The notes: generated by a model from the letters alone, not told the origin. DNA of 64,000 nucleotides from an uncultured Prevotellaceae bacterium (GCA_946186575.1 CAMHNO010000002.1:62001-126000); one strand, 5' to 3'. Shown: positions 17,663 to 26,428, counted from the first letter of the stretch. Made by a program: numbers and translations.

Positions 17663-20011
17663 TTAGTTGATACTTGTCTCAACAAACATGTCATAGAAGT
17701 AGGGCTCGCCGCTAATGTTTATAGTCCTATAGGTGCCGTTGAAGAACTGCGATGGGTTACCATACAGGATCTGGCGGTTGCTTGTGTCCGTTAAAGCATA
17801 AATCACGCCGTTAACGTAACGCATGAGCCTCAAGCGAGGTATCGATGAGTTGACATCGCTCACTTCATTGGTCTTGAGGTTGTGATATTTCAGAGTTCCA
17901 CCAAGAGTTCCATCAATAAAGAACACGCGCTCGTTGGTCTGGTCCTCGAAGAAGAAGTCGCCGTAGTATTTCACGTTGTTCTGGCGCAGGAAGCCGTTGT
18001 AGGAATCGTAGGTGTAGGTCTTGTCCACAGTGTAATAGCTCTCGTGGACTTGTCCATAGTAGTCGCGATAGCCATGCTCCTCGATGTCGACACCATCAAT
18101 TAGCACAAAGTTATACTGGATGGTCATCTTGCCAAAGTGGGGGCTACGATAGCCTGTGTAGGTTTGTGTGCCTGGCTGATAGCCGCCCAATGGGGTGGTG
18201 ATGCGGTCGGTGGGCATATTGTAGACCAAAGCATTGCCATCCAGGTTGGTAGCCAGCCAACCGATGTCGGTGCTTGCCGAGTTGTTGGGGTTGGCGCAAG
18301 TGTAGCCGCTAATCCACACCGCGCCATTACTACTCGACTCGTCCTGCTTGAGGTCGGTGATGGTGGCGTTGCCGGTGCGGGTGTGCACCAGCGTGTTGCC
18401 CTTGTACACGTTCTTGCCGTTGGTGTACCACATGTCGCCATTCTTTGTTACTAAGAAGTGCTCCATGGGGGTGTTAAGTCGCTGAATGAACGAGCCCCCG
18501 TAAACGGGATTGGTGCTGCGCATGATGTAGGGGGCAGCATTGGGGTTGTTGCTGTCGGAGGTGCGGATGTAGGCCGTGCCATTGCGCACAAACACCTGGT
18601 CGATGCGGTTGGCACTCACGCTCAGACTGCTGCACTTAACCGTGTTATTGCGATAGAGCACCGGCTTGCCGTTGACACTACCGGCGAGCCACACAGCGGG
18701 CTGAACGTAGACGCGCACATAAAAGTCGAAACTCTCGCCCTGCGAGGTCTTATAGGTAAACGTCACATAGGCTTCGCCCACTCCCACAGCCTTAATCATG
18801 GTGGAATTATTGTTGGTGATTGCGGTGGCTGTCACCACATTGCTGTTGGCCGTGTAGCGACTGGTGGTAGTACCGCCGGTAGCGGACATTCCACCCTCTT
18901 GAGGCGCAAAGGTGATTTCGGTGCCCACAAGCATGTGGATGGTCTTGGTAAGGTCGGGGACCACTCGCTGGCGCGACTGCGTGTCGTCATAGTCCCAGAA
19001 GGTCATCACAAAGTCGCGACTCCAACTGTTGGAGCCGTCGTAGGGATAGGGATTGGCGAGCCCTATCATGCGGCCGGCATTAAGCTTGCTCGTGCCCTGC
19101 TTGCTCCAGCTGCGTCCATTCGGGTCGGTGACATGATAAATTGTCTTGCCGTCGGCAGTGACATCGGTTTGCTCACCAAACACGCAGTACTCATTACCAA
19201 TTTTCACAACCGAGCCATAGCTCAATGAGCCATAGACGTACTCGCCGGTTTGTCCGTTGCACATGCCGTTGATGTCATACATCTTGTTCACACGGTAGCA
19301 ATAGGTCATGTTGGCCATCTGCGAGGCATTTGTCCCGGTGAGCACCACCTTGCTCTCGGCCAGCGTGAGGTTGAGGTTAATCGACACCGTGTTGCCTGTG
19401 AGCGAGTAGGTGCCCGAGCCCAGAGCGTAATCGTAGGGGATGGTGATATCCCACACCTGGTCGGTGGTCCACTTGCCGCCGCGCACCCACATTGCCTTAA
19501 TCGAGCCGCTGCTCTTAAAGCCCGCCTTGTTGCTGCCTGAGATGTCGCGCAATGCCCACTTGCCGCCGGTGCGCACCAGCACATACATGTTCTCCTCCGC
19601 CCCGTCGAGGGTGATGTAGATCACGTCGCCATAGTTCACATTGTCCACATTAATCCAATTATGGTCGGGAGCGGTGGTCGAGGTCACATTTTGATAGTCC
19701 TTCATCGTGATTTTTGTCACAGGACCACTCGCGGCACCATTGAGCAGGGCATTATAAGCCACCGTCACGTCCACACTCGTCACCGAGCCGTCGCCGTTGA
19801 GGTCGCTGCGGCTGTAGTAGGTGAGGTCGCCACTGAGCAGGTAGTTGTAGAGCGCCGTCACGTCCACGCTCGTCACTGCACCATCGCCGTTAACGTCGCC
19901 CACGAGTGTAGCGGTCTCGGGCGCTACAGTATAGTAACTTGCAGGGTAGGTAGCTGCCATTGCCGCAACCGACATCGCGGCAATTATTGATAAAAGTAAT
20001 GACTTGTACAT
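17663..20011 (-). CDS. large secreted protein with N-terminal dockerin-like domain
   Basis: The ATG at 20011 gives a signal peptide (MYKSLLLSIIAAMSVAAMAA); the frame extends upstream to 20104 without signal character. The 782-residue protein has a dockerin-like calcium-loop pair right after the signal (residues 37-92: GDVNGDGAVTSVD and SDLNGDGSVTSVD). A beta-rich domain follows (VWDITIPYDYALGSGTYSLT), then an Ig-like segment near VGVGEAYVTFTYKTSQGESF. The C-terminal half has repeated short motifs (NGKPVLYRNN, NGTAYIRTSDSN, NGDMWYTNGKNVY) reminiscent of a beta-propeller or WG-type repeat. Function is unknown; surface display or polysaccharide contact is an inference. Confidence 0.8.
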   Translation of the reverse strand: MYKSLLLSIIAAMSVAAMAATYPASYYTVAPETATLVGDVNGDGAVTSVDVTALYNYLLSGDLTYYSRSDLNGDGSVTSVDVTVAYNALLNGAASGPVTKITMKDYQNVTSTTAPDHNWINVDNVNYGDVIYITLDGAEENMYVLVRTGGKWALRDISGSNKAGFKSSGSIKAMWVRGGKWTTDQVWDITIPYDYALGSGTYSLTGNTVSINLNLTLAESKVVLTGTNASQMANMTYCYRVNKMYDINGMCNGQTGEYVYGSLSYGSVVKIGNEYCVFGEQTDVTADGKTIYHVTDPNGRSWSKQGTSKLNAGRMIGLANPYPYDGSNSWSRDFVMTFWDYDDTQSRQRVVPDLTKTIHMLVGTEITFAPQEGGMSATGGTTTSRYTANSNVVTATAITNNNSTMIKAVGVGEAYVTFTYKTSQGESFDFYVRVYVQPAVWLAGSVNGKPVLYRNNTVKCSSLSVSANRIDQVFVRNGTAYIRTSDSNNPNAAPYIMRSTNPVYGGSFIQRLNTPMEHFLVTKNGDMWYTNGKNVYKGNTLVHTRTGNATITDLKQDESSSNGAVWISGYTCANPNNSASTDIGWLATNLDGNALVYNMPTDRITTPLGGYQPGTQTYTGYRSPHFGKMTIQYNFVLIDGVDIEEHGYRDYYGQVHESYYTVDKTYTYDSYNGFLRQNNVKYYGDFFFEDQTNERVFFIDGTLGGTLKYHNLKTNEVSDVNSSIPRLRLMRYVNGVIYALTDTSNRQILYGNPSQFFNGTYRTINISGEPYFYDMFVETSIN

Positions 20012-20041
20012 AATATTATGGAGTTTTGTGATTATTTTTTG

Positions 20042-20049
20042 CAAATATA
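20042..20049 (-). promoter_or_regulatory. Bacteroidetes -7 box
   Basis: TATATTTG followed by CAAA on the minus strand, about 30 bases before the ATG at 20011. Confidence 0.55.
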
Positions 20050-20203
20050 ACAAATATATTTTAAATATTCGAGAAAAACAACCCAAAATATTCAATAAAT
20101 GCACAATCTCTAATGTCTAAAACTTCTATAAAACTAAAAACTAAAAAAATGCAATTTCATTTCATTCTTTGCCAAATTTGTCATAATTTTGCAACATCAA
20201 TAA

Positions 20204-20398
20204 ATTTTCAGGCCGTTTTGTGGCACTTTTTTAGTGATTGGCAACTTCGTGATCTACACTCAAACAGCCATCATAACCGACAGCAACACCAGCAACATCT
20301 GGTGCAACCTTGCAAGTCACAAGCTCAATGGCAAGCCAAGCGCTACTGGCATCTACATAAATTATCGTAAAGTGATACCGGCACAATCAATCCTTTGA
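20204..20398 (+). pseudogene. possible remnant of the C-terminus of a secreted protein
   Basis: The stretch 20012-20614 holds no intact gene. In one plus frame, 20204-20398 reads through to a TGA and ends with HKLNGKPSATGIYINYRKVI plus a few residues. This resembles the C-terminal tail of many Bacteroidales secreted proteins (a YNLNGQK...GIYIxNGKKV pattern, from general knowledge). No start codon with a signal peptide is present. A good terminator follows 20 bases after the stop, as expected for the end of a former gene. The alternative is chance. Confidence 0.4.
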
Positions 20399-20417
20399 TT
20401 AACATTCTATTATGCTT

Positions 20418-20450
20418 CCCCTGGCACCAGTGCCAGGGGTTGTTTTTTCC
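20418..20450 (+). terminator. rho-independent terminator
   Basis: CCCCTGGCA pairs with TGCCAGGGG around a 4-base loop and is followed by TTGTTTTTT. No intact plus-strand gene precedes it, which supports a decayed gene upstream. Confidence 0.8.
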
Positions 20451-20538
20451 ATAGCCCATCGCCGCTCTCAGAATTATCGCTCCCGAAATATTTCTTGGCT
20501 GATTTAATTTAAAAAATAAGGTGATTGGTTGAAAAAAA

Positions 20539-20569
20539 TTGATTTACCAGTTGACAATCAGTAAATTTG
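20539..20569 (+). promoter_or_regulatory. Bacteroidetes promoter for the Cthe_2159-like gene
   Basis: TTG at 20539-20541, a 20-base spacer and TAAATTTG at 20562-20569. The ATG at 20615 follows 45 bases later. Confidence 0.65.
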
Positions 20570-20614
20570 CGTGTTTTAACAAAAAAATCAAAACTATAAT
20601 AACACCATTTGCTT

Positions 20615-23600
20615 ATGAAAAAAGCTATCCTTACAATCTTAATCTCGATGGGCGTGCTGGCTGCCACAGCAACCATCTACCCCTATCTGAACGTGAACCT
20701 TAACAATAGTGGGCAAGCGTCGTACCCAACCACAGGGCTGGTGTTGACATTTAGCAACGGTAGCCTCGTGGCCACCAACGATGGCAACACCACAGGTTCT
20801 AACCCGCTGGCTAATGTGCTGTCGATGATATTTGGCACCGGCAGCGAGTCAGGCGAGAGCTATATACTTGAAGACGTGAACCGCAATGGCTCGGTCGAGA
20901 GTTCCGACATCACTGCTCTCTACAACTATCTGCTCAGTGGCGACACAGAGTTCTATGCCAATAGCGACCTCGATGGCGACGGCTCGGTGACAAGCGCCGA
21001 CGTGGCTAAAATCTATTCTGTGATGCTGGGGGCTTCGGAGCAAACTATAGTCAACGGCGGCGCAGGCACCACAGGCGAGGTGACCGAGGGCGACCAGACA
21101 ATGTGGGTTGTCACTGGCAACGTAAAGTGGGCTTTCACCACATCGCAGCTCGAGAGCATGCCATTCACCGGCGGCACATCGTTCACCGCACTGGGCAAAA
21201 CCTTCAGCACTGCCGACGTTGACCAAATCTACGTCGACAACACTCCTGTGGCCGACAACACCGTGAACGTGACCTACAGCGGCAACACCGCACAGGTGAT
21301 TGTGGCGGGCAACATTGCCAAGAACATGACTGCCACTGTCAATGGCGCTCATGTGGTGGCACTGCAAGACGCCAACGTGGCTAACGAAATCATCTACACC
21401 CTGCAAGGCAACTCAACCAACGGCTCGTTCTATCAGGATGGTAGCTTCAAGGCCACCGTGCAACTCAACGGCCTCACCCTTAACAACCCCGACAGCGCTG
21501 CCATCAACATTCGCGACGGCAAGCGCATCGCCGTGGAGCTCATCGAGGGAACTACCAACAACCTCACCGACGGCACCGGAGGCTCGCAGAAGGGCTGCTT
21601 CGCCGTGAAGGGACACACCGAGTTCAAGGGAGCCGGCATCCTTAACATCACCGGCAACTCTACCCACGCTTTCTGGGGCAAAGAATATGTCGAGATAAAG
21701 AAGACCGTGGGCGAGATCAACATCCTGGGCTCGAAGGGCGATGGCTTCAACATCAACCAATATTACCTGCAAAATGGAGGCAAAGTGACCGTGAAGAACG
21801 TCGCCGACGATGGCATACAAGTGTCGTTTGAGACTAACGACGACGGCACTATCACCGAGGATGCCGAGAACACCGGCGAGATTTCACTCAAGGGCGGCAC
21901 TCTCGACATGAACATCACCAGCAATGGTGGCAAGGGCCTTAAGACCGAGGGCGACTTCATCATGACGGGCGGCACTCTCAAGGTGGTTCAAAGCGGCAAC
22001 TTGGTGGCCGGCGATGGCGACATCAACTACGGCACCAGCGTCAAGGCCGATGGCAACATCAGCATTCGCGGTGGTAACGTAGATATAACTAACACCGCTC
22101 AAGGTGGCAAGGGTCTTAACGCCGATGGCACTATCGACATCGATGAGTCGAGCGCCACAACCACTATTAATATCAAGGCCAACGGACAGGGCGGCACTGC
22201 CGAGGCTGGCAGCTCAAGTGGCGGTGAGACTCAAAATTCTTACAGGATTTATGTCGCCAAGCCCACATCGAGTGGCTACGGTGGCGGCAATGCTTGGTCA
22301 AATGTTTACCTCTACAACAGCAACGGCACTATGGTGGCTAACATCACCAGCAACACAGTGCAGAAGAGCTCGGGCTACAGCACGCTCACTTTCTACTACT
22401 ACGACTTTGGCGCTGCTGCCAGTGGCACCTACTACTTCAAGAGCGACAACTACACCAGCGGTGGCAGCTGGGGTGGAGGCACTACCTACACTATCCAGTC
22501 GGCAACCTTTACTGGTCCCACTACTGGCGAGGACATCTACTACCAGCTGGGCACCGGCTACTCAACCAGTGGCACCACCCGCACCTACCCCCTGACCAAC
22601 GTCACTGCCACCTACGGCGGCACGAGCGACATCAGCGAGGACACTGGTACAAGCTACAATGCTGCAGGCATCAAGGCCGACGGCAATATCACTATTGGAG
22701 CTGGCACAATTACAGTTGCCAACAGTGGTGAGATGAGCAAGAGCATTAAGAGCAAGGCCACCGTCACCATCAACGGCGGCGACATCACCCTCACCCCCAG
22801 TGGCGCCATGAAGGTGATCAACAGCGACGCCAGCTACAGCAGCGGCATCAAGGCCGTTGACTTTGTGATGAACGACGGCGTGCTCAAGATAAACTCGAGC
22901 GGCGTGGCTGGAAAGGGCATTTCTACTACCAACCTCACCACCAACGGCGGCTCTATCACCATTACCAACACTGGCACCCCACAGGCTGCCGGCACATCAG
23001 GTGACTACTACACAGCCAAGGGCTTTAAGACCGATGGCAATATCAACCTGCTGGGTGGCACCATCAACATCAGCATGACCGGCAATGGTGGCAAGGGCAT
23101 TAAAGTAAACGGGAGCTATGTGCAGGGCGCAAGCGACGGCACTGGTCCAACACTCACAGTTTCTACTACTGGCACTGCTGCTGCATCGTCGGGTGGCGGT
23201 TGGGGTCCCGGTGGCGGCAGCAGCGTCAGCGGCTCATCCAAGGCTATCAAGGTGCTGGGCACTATCACCATCAACGGCGGTTCTGTTAAAGTGAGCGCCA
23301 CAGGCGGTGAAGGCAGTGAGGGCATTGAGAGCAAGCAAACCATCACTATCAACGGCGGTTACGTTGAGAGCAACACCTATGACGATGCTCTGAACTGTGC
23401 ATCGCACATGTATATCAAGGGTGGCTACGTCTATGCAGTGGCTACCAACAACGATGCCATAGATAGCAACGGCAACATGTACTTGAGCGGTGGCATGGTG
23501 TTCTGCTGTGGCAGTGAAGAGGGCCTTGATGCCAATAGCGAGGGTGGATACAAGGTGTATATTCAAAGTGGTGCCAATATTGCCGCTATAGGTCGTAGCA

Positions 23601-23920
23601 TGGGCGCCATTGAGAGTGGTGCATCAATCAGCCAAACATGCTACTCAGCAACGGCTAGCTCACAGACCTGGTATGCATTATATAACGGCAATACCGTAGT
23701 TGCCGCATTCCGCACACCTACTCTGGGTAGTAGTGGTGGCGGTTATGGACCTGGTGGAGGCAGCGGTGGCAATACCATGGTGGTAACCTCGCCATCGTGC
23801 AAACTCTATAGTGGTGTAACCGGTAGCGGCACCTCGTTCTGGAGTGGTAACGGCTATAGCAATGCCAGCGGTGGTTCGTCAGTATCGCTTTCGAACTATT
23901 CTGGTGGCAGCGGCTGGTGA
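20615..23920 (+). CDS. secreted carbohydrate-binding beta-helix protein (Cthe_2159-like) with dockerin-like repeat
   Basis: The ATG at 20615 gives a signal peptide (MKKAILTILISMGVLAATA) and a protein of 1101 residues. A dockerin-like calcium-loop pair is at about residues 84-139 (EDVNRNGSVESSD, SDLDGDGSVTSAD). Long runs of short beta-helix rungs follow (GDGFNINQYYLQNGG; VKADGNISIRGGNVDI; KGLNADGTIDID), as in the Cthe_2159 carbohydrate-binding family. Near residues 535-655 the helix is interrupted by a Gly/Tyr-rich segment (RIYVAKPTSSGYGGGNAWSN) that resembles a CBM26-type starch-binding module. Helix rungs then resume to a Gly/Ser-rich C-terminus. It is probably a secreted polysaccharide-binding protein. 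No catalytic motif was recognised. A strong terminator follows. Confidence 0.85.
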   Translation: MKKAILTILISMGVLAATATIYPYLNVNLNNSGQASYPTTGLVLTFSNGSLVATNDGNTTGSNPLANVLSMIFGTGSESGESYILEDVNRNGSVESSDITALYNYLLSGDTEFYANSDLDGDGSVTSADVAKIYSVMLGASEQTIVNGGAGTTGEVTEGDQTMWVVTGNVKWAFTTSQLESMPFTGGTSFTALGKTFSTADVDQIYVDNTPVADNTVNVTYSGNTAQVIVAGNIAKNMTATVNGAHVVALQDANVANEIIYTLQGNSTNGSFYQDGSFKATVQLNGLTLNNPDSAAINIRDGKRIAVELIEGTTNNLTDGTGGSQKGCFAVKGHTEFKGAGILNITGNSTHAFWGKEYVEIKKTVGEINILGSKGDGFNINQYYLQNGGKVTVKNVADDGIQVSFETNDDGTITEDAENTGEISLKGGTLDMNITSNGGKGLKTEGDFIMTGGTLKVVQSGNLVAGDGDINYGTSVKADGNISIRGGNVDITNTAQGGKGLNADGTIDIDESSATTTINIKANGQGGTAEAGSSSGGETQNSYRIYVAKPTSSGYGGGNAWSNVYLYNSNGTMVANITSNTVQKSSGYSTLTFYYYDFGAAASGTYYFKSDNYTSGGSWGGGTTYTIQSATFTGPTTGEDIYYQLGTGYSTSGTTRTYPLTNVTATYGGTSDISEDTGTSYNAAGIKADGNITIGAGTITVANSGEMSKSIKSKATVTINGGDITLTPSGAMKVINSDASYSSGIKAVDFVMNDGVLKINSSGVAGKGISTTNLTTNGGSITITNTGTPQAAGTSGDYYTAKGFKTDGNINLLGGTINISMTGNGGKGIKVNGSYVQGASDGTGPTLTVSTTGTAAASSGGGWGPGGGSSVSGSSKAIKVLGTITINGGSVKVSATGGEGSEGIESKQTITINGGYVESNTYDDALNCASHMYIKGGYVYAVATNNDAIDSNGNMYLSGGMVFCCGSEEGLDANSEGGYKVYIQSGANIAAIGRSMGAIESGASISQTCYSATASSQTWYALYNGNTVVAAFRTPTLGSSGGGYGPGGGSGGNTMVVTSPSCKLYSGVTGSGTSFWSGNGYSNASGGSSVSLSNYSGGSGW

Positions 23921-23975
23921 TGACACCCCGTTAAAAGAAGAAACGACTATAATAAACCCAAACTTAATTACATGT

Positions 23976-24016
23976 GTGCCTCGGGAGCTGAAGCGCAGCC
24001 CCGAGGCACTTTTTTT
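23976..24016 (+). terminator. rho-independent terminator after the Cthe_2159-like gene
   Basis: GTGCCTCGGG pairs with CCCGAGGCAC, with GCTG/CAGC pairing inside the loop, followed by seven T. Confidence 0.9.
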
Positions 24017-24046
24017 CGTCTATAGTCGCTATCTCTCCACTAAAGA

Positions 24047-24082
24047 AATGCGCGGCGGCCACAATCGAGGTCGTCGCGCATT
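24047..24082 (-). terminator. hairpin after the M16 remnant
   Basis: aatgcgcggcggcc and ggtcgtcgcgcatt form a 14-position stem. It pairs fully (two G-U) in plus-strand RNA and with two A-C mismatches in minus-strand RNA. It lies 20 bases beyond the minus-strand stop at 24102, and TTTCTTT follows on that strand. Confidence 0.45.
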
Positions 24083-24101
24083 GAGATGTGTGACAGCTGT
24101 G

Positions 24102-24311
24102 TCACTCTGCTTCCATCAGTAGTATGAGGCGGTTGCCAGTGTTGATGTAGCGTGCCACGAAGTCTTGCACATCGGCCACTGTAATGCTGTCGAGCAGCTC
24201 CAGGTAGTTGCTGTCGAGGTTGATGCCATGCTTGGTCCAGATGCGCATCATAGCCATCCAGTAGGTATTGTCCTCTATGTCCTCGTTGTAGACTTCGCGG
24301 CTGGCATCGAG
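24102..24311 (-). pseudogene. C-terminal remnant of an M16 (insulinase-like) peptidase
   Basis: The minus frame ending with TGA at 24102-24104 reads REVYNEDIEDNTYWMAMMRI, then TKHGINLDSNYLELLDSIT and VQDFVARYINTGNRLILLM. The pattern xxNxxYWMxxM...LDSIT..DVQDFxxxYxxTGNRLxLLM is the usual C-terminus of Bacteroidetes M16 peptidases. Only about 70 residues remain; the catalytic HxxEH part is absent. The homology stops near 24300-24318, where a plus-strand fragment of an unrelated gene begins, so this looks like a deletion or recombination scar. Confidence 0.55.
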
Positions 24312-24395
24312 AGCGATGCTCCATTCAACGGCATCAACATCATGGTCAAGACCTACAGCGACGGCTCCACCCAGGCCGTGAAGATTGTCAAGTAA
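24312..24395 (+). pseudogene. C-terminal tail remnant of a secreted protein
   Basis: This plus-strand frame reads SDAPFNGINIMVKTYSDG and STQAVKIVK, then TAA. It closely matches the end of the intact secreted protein encoded at 48008-49390 (SSKPFSGMNIVVTRYSDG, SKAVEKIVK). Only the last 27 residues are present, and they abut the M16 remnant on the other strand. The matching terminator 75 bases downstream (24471-24517) shows this was once the true end of a gene. Confidence 0.6.
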
Positions 24396-24470
24396 AGCTA
24401 TAACGGCTGTTTAGCCGCAACACATCAAGCAGTCACCAAACAACTGCCCCGTCACATTAGTATCACTTGT

Positions 24471-24517
24471 GATAGTGTGCGAGAGTCAACAGGGCTCACG
24501 CACACTATCGTTTTTTT
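24471..24517 (+). terminator. rho-independent terminator
   Basis: GATAGTGTGCG pairs with CGCACACTATC, with an inner GAG/CTC, followed by G and seven T. It belongs to the lost gene whose tail remains at 24312-24395. Confidence 0.85.
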
Positions 24518-24546
24518 ATCAAACTAATGAAAAAATGTGGTGTTTT

Positions 24547-24576
24547 TTGCATTATTAAAATAAAGCATTAACTTTG
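24547..24576 (+). promoter_or_regulatory. Bacteroidetes promoter for panB
   Basis: TTG at 24547-24549, a 19-base spacer and TAACTTTG at 24569-24576, 25 bases before the panB ATG. Confidence 0.7.
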
Positions 24577-24601
24577 CTGCGCTTTTTAAGATCACAACAA
24601 A

Positions 24602-25420
24602 ATGAGTTATTTAGTAAGCGACAACAAGAAAATCACAACCAAGCGCATTCGCGACATGAAGCGCTCGGGCGAGAAAATAGCAGTTTTAACCTCCTACGAC
24701 TACACAATAGCATCGCTGGTGGAGCAGGGAGGCATCGACATGATTCACGTGGGCGACAGCGCAAGCAACGTCATGCAGGGCAACGACACCACAGTGCCCA
24801 TCACGCTCGACGACATGATAGTCTACGGACGCACTGTGGCACGAGCCTGCAAGCGCGCCCTCACGTGCATCGACATGCCTTTTGGCACATATCAGGGCGA
24901 CCCCTACAGGGCACAGGAAAATGCCATACGCCTGATTCAAAGCACAGGCATCGACTCGATAAAGTGCGAAGGCGGAAGCGAGATTCGACAGGCACTGGAG
25001 CTTATCATACGCGCAGGCATTCCCATCTGCGGCCACCTGGGGCTCACTCCGCAATCAATCTATCAGTTCGGCACCTATGCCTTGCGCGCACAGGAAGAGG
25101 CCGAGGCGCAAAAGCTCATCGACGACGCCCACATGCTTGAGGAAATAGGCTGCTATGCCGTGGTGCTCGAGAAAATTCCCGCAGCCCTTGCCAAGCGCGT
25201 GACCGAGAGCCTGAACATCCCCACCATTGGCATCGGTGCCGGTGTGCACTGCGACGGCCAGGTGCTCGTGGTTCAGGACATGCTGGGCATGAACATGGGC
25301 TTCAAGCCCCGATTCCTGCGGCACTACAACAATCTGGGCGAGCAAATCATCGACTCGGTGAACCACTACGTTGAAGACGTCAAAAACTGCGCCTTCCCCG
25401 ACCAGACCGAGAGCTACTAA
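24602..25420 (+). CDS. panB: 3-methyl-2-oxobutanoate hydroxymethyltransferase (ketopantoate hydroxymethyltransferase)
   Basis: This 272-residue cytoplasmic enzyme transfers a one-carbon unit from methylene-tetrahydrofolate to 2-oxoisovalerate, the first step of pantothenate and coenzyme A synthesis. Family motifs are clear: KIAVLTSYDYTIASLVEQGG, IHVGDSASNVMQG (metal ligand D52), LTCIDMPFGTYQ (D91), VLEKIPAALAKRVTESLNIP and IGIGAGVHCDGQVLVVQDML. Length is normal. It has its own promoter and stands alone; no other pantothenate genes are nearby. Confidence 0.97.
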   Translation: MSYLVSDNKKITTKRIRDMKRSGEKIAVLTSYDYTIASLVEQGGIDMIHVGDSASNVMQGNDTTVPITLDDMIVYGRTVARACKRALTCIDMPFGTYQGDPYRAQENAIRLIQSTGIDSIKCEGGSEIRQALELIIRAGIPICGHLGLTPQSIYQFGTYALRAQEEAEAQKLIDDAHMLEEIGCYAVVLEKIPAALAKRVTESLNIPTIGIGAGVHCDGQVLVVQDMLGMNMGFKPRFLRHYNNLGEQIIDSVNHYVEDVKNCAFPDQTESY

Positions 25421-25460
25421 CTCACAATTCGCGGTTAACACCCTGAACAAGTATTTTATC

Positions 25461-25490
25461 GCCCCGCCTTCGCAATCAAGAAGGTGGGGC
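25461..25490 (+). terminator. hairpin after panB
   Basis: GCCCCGCCTTC pairs with GAAGGTGGGGC (one G-U) around an 8-base loop, 40 bases after the panB stop. There is no T-run. Confidence 0.45.
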
Positions 25491-25597
25491 GTAGTCCAAT
25501 GCCCAGGGCGCAGTGCATATTGCACCAAGTGGGCTTTGGGTTCTCCCCCCCAAAAAAACTCCAAAAACTTGTTTTTGAAGAAAAAAATGCCGTTTTT

Positions 25598-25628
25598 TTG
25601 GGTAATTCAATTTTTTGATATACCTTTG
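25598..25628 (+). promoter_or_regulatory. Bacteroidetes promoter for tRNA-Asp
   Basis: TTG at 25598-25600, a 20-base spacer and TACCTTTG at 25621-25628, about 45 bases upstream of the tRNA. Confidence 0.75.
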
Positions 25629-25672
25629 CACCGCAAAAGTCGCCACCGCGACTGGAGCATCTCATAAAACAT

Positions 25673-25746
25673 GGTGCGTTAGTTCAGTTGGTTAGAATGC
25701 CTGCCTGTCACGCAGGAGGTCGCTGGTTCGAGTCCTGTACGCACCG
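25673..25746 (+). tRNA. tRNA-Asp (anticodon GTC)
   Basis: A 74-base cloverleaf: acceptor GGTGCGT/ACGCACC with discriminator G, anticodon arm CCTGC-CTGTCAC-GCAGG with anticodon GTC, and T arm with GGTTCGAGTCC. CCA is not encoded. A promoter and a terminator flank it. Confidence 0.96.
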
Positions 25747-25756
25747 CACACATTAA

Positions 25757-25794
25757 ATCCCTCACGAGCGCAATCTCATGAGGGATGTTTTTTT
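25757..25794 (+). terminator. terminator after tRNA-Asp
   Basis: ATCCCTCA pairs with TGAGGGAT, followed by G and seven T. Confidence 0.8.
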
Positions 25795-25925
25795 GTGCCC
25801 ACAATTAACGACAATTGATGTTACGCTTCAATGGCTGGGGCTTTGTCTAAAAGTCCAGTAAGGCGCGCTAAACCAGAATTTCACCCCACTCTCCACGCAA
25901 AGTGGTCTTGAAAGAATGATTTGTT

Positions 25926-26420
25926 TTAAAAGGGTGAGTTGTTGCTGTCGATGGGGCCTATGGTGCCTTGCAGGTCCTCGAGGGTCATGGTGCCGTAGAT
26001 GATGATGACAGAGGTTTCCTTGTCTTGAGCCAGGAGCAGGAACACGTTTTGTGGGTCGCCAGTCTTGGCGTAGATTGAAGCCTGCTGTCCTTTTTCGTCA
26101 ACATCGATGATGCTCTCGAAACCGTCTTTTTCAATCCAGTCGTTGCATGCCTTGGAAAGTTTATTGGAAGCCTCGGATGTGCTTGCCGAGATGATTTCGA
26201 GGCGGTCGATCTTGTCGGCAAAATTGCCGATATTGACCTTGCCACTGAAGCCTTCGCGTCCCAGCTTGCCTTTAGAACTCATCATCTTCATGGCGGCCTT
26301 GCCTATGGTGACACATGTGAATCCATCCTTACCCTTGAATTGCTTCACGAGTGGCTGCTGTGCGCTTGCAACCAGGCCCACCAAGAGCATAAGCATTAGT
26401 GTAGAAATTATCTTTTTCAT
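25926..26420 (-). CDS. DUF4252-type secreted protein
   Basis: This 164-residue protein has a signal peptide (MKKIISTLMLMLLVGLVASA) and a compact domain with LEIISASTSEASNKLSKACNDW and ENVFLL-like blocks (PQNVFLLLAQDKETSVIIIY, then GTMTLEDLQ). This matches DUF4252, a Bacteroidetes family of unknown function found beside ECF sigma factors. It is the last gene of the sigma operon, 8 bases after the anti-sigma gene. It is probably periplasmic; a role in sensing or envelope stress is inferred from the operon only. Confidence 0.8.
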   Translation of the reverse strand: MKKIISTLMLMLLVGLVASAQQPLVKQFKGKDGFTCVTIGKAAMKMMSSKGKLGREGFSGKVNIGNFADKIDRLEIISASTSEASNKLSKACNDWIEKDGFESIIDVDEKGQQASIYAKTGDPQNVFLLLAQDKETSVIIIYGTMTLEDLQGTIGPIDSNNSPF

Positions 26421-26428
26421 GATTACTG

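Noticed and set aside
20113..20370. An 85-residue plus-strand frame
   Set aside because: It has a His/Gln-rich translation typical of a shadow. The alternative frame over the same bases resembles a secreted-protein tail, so I report that remnant instead.
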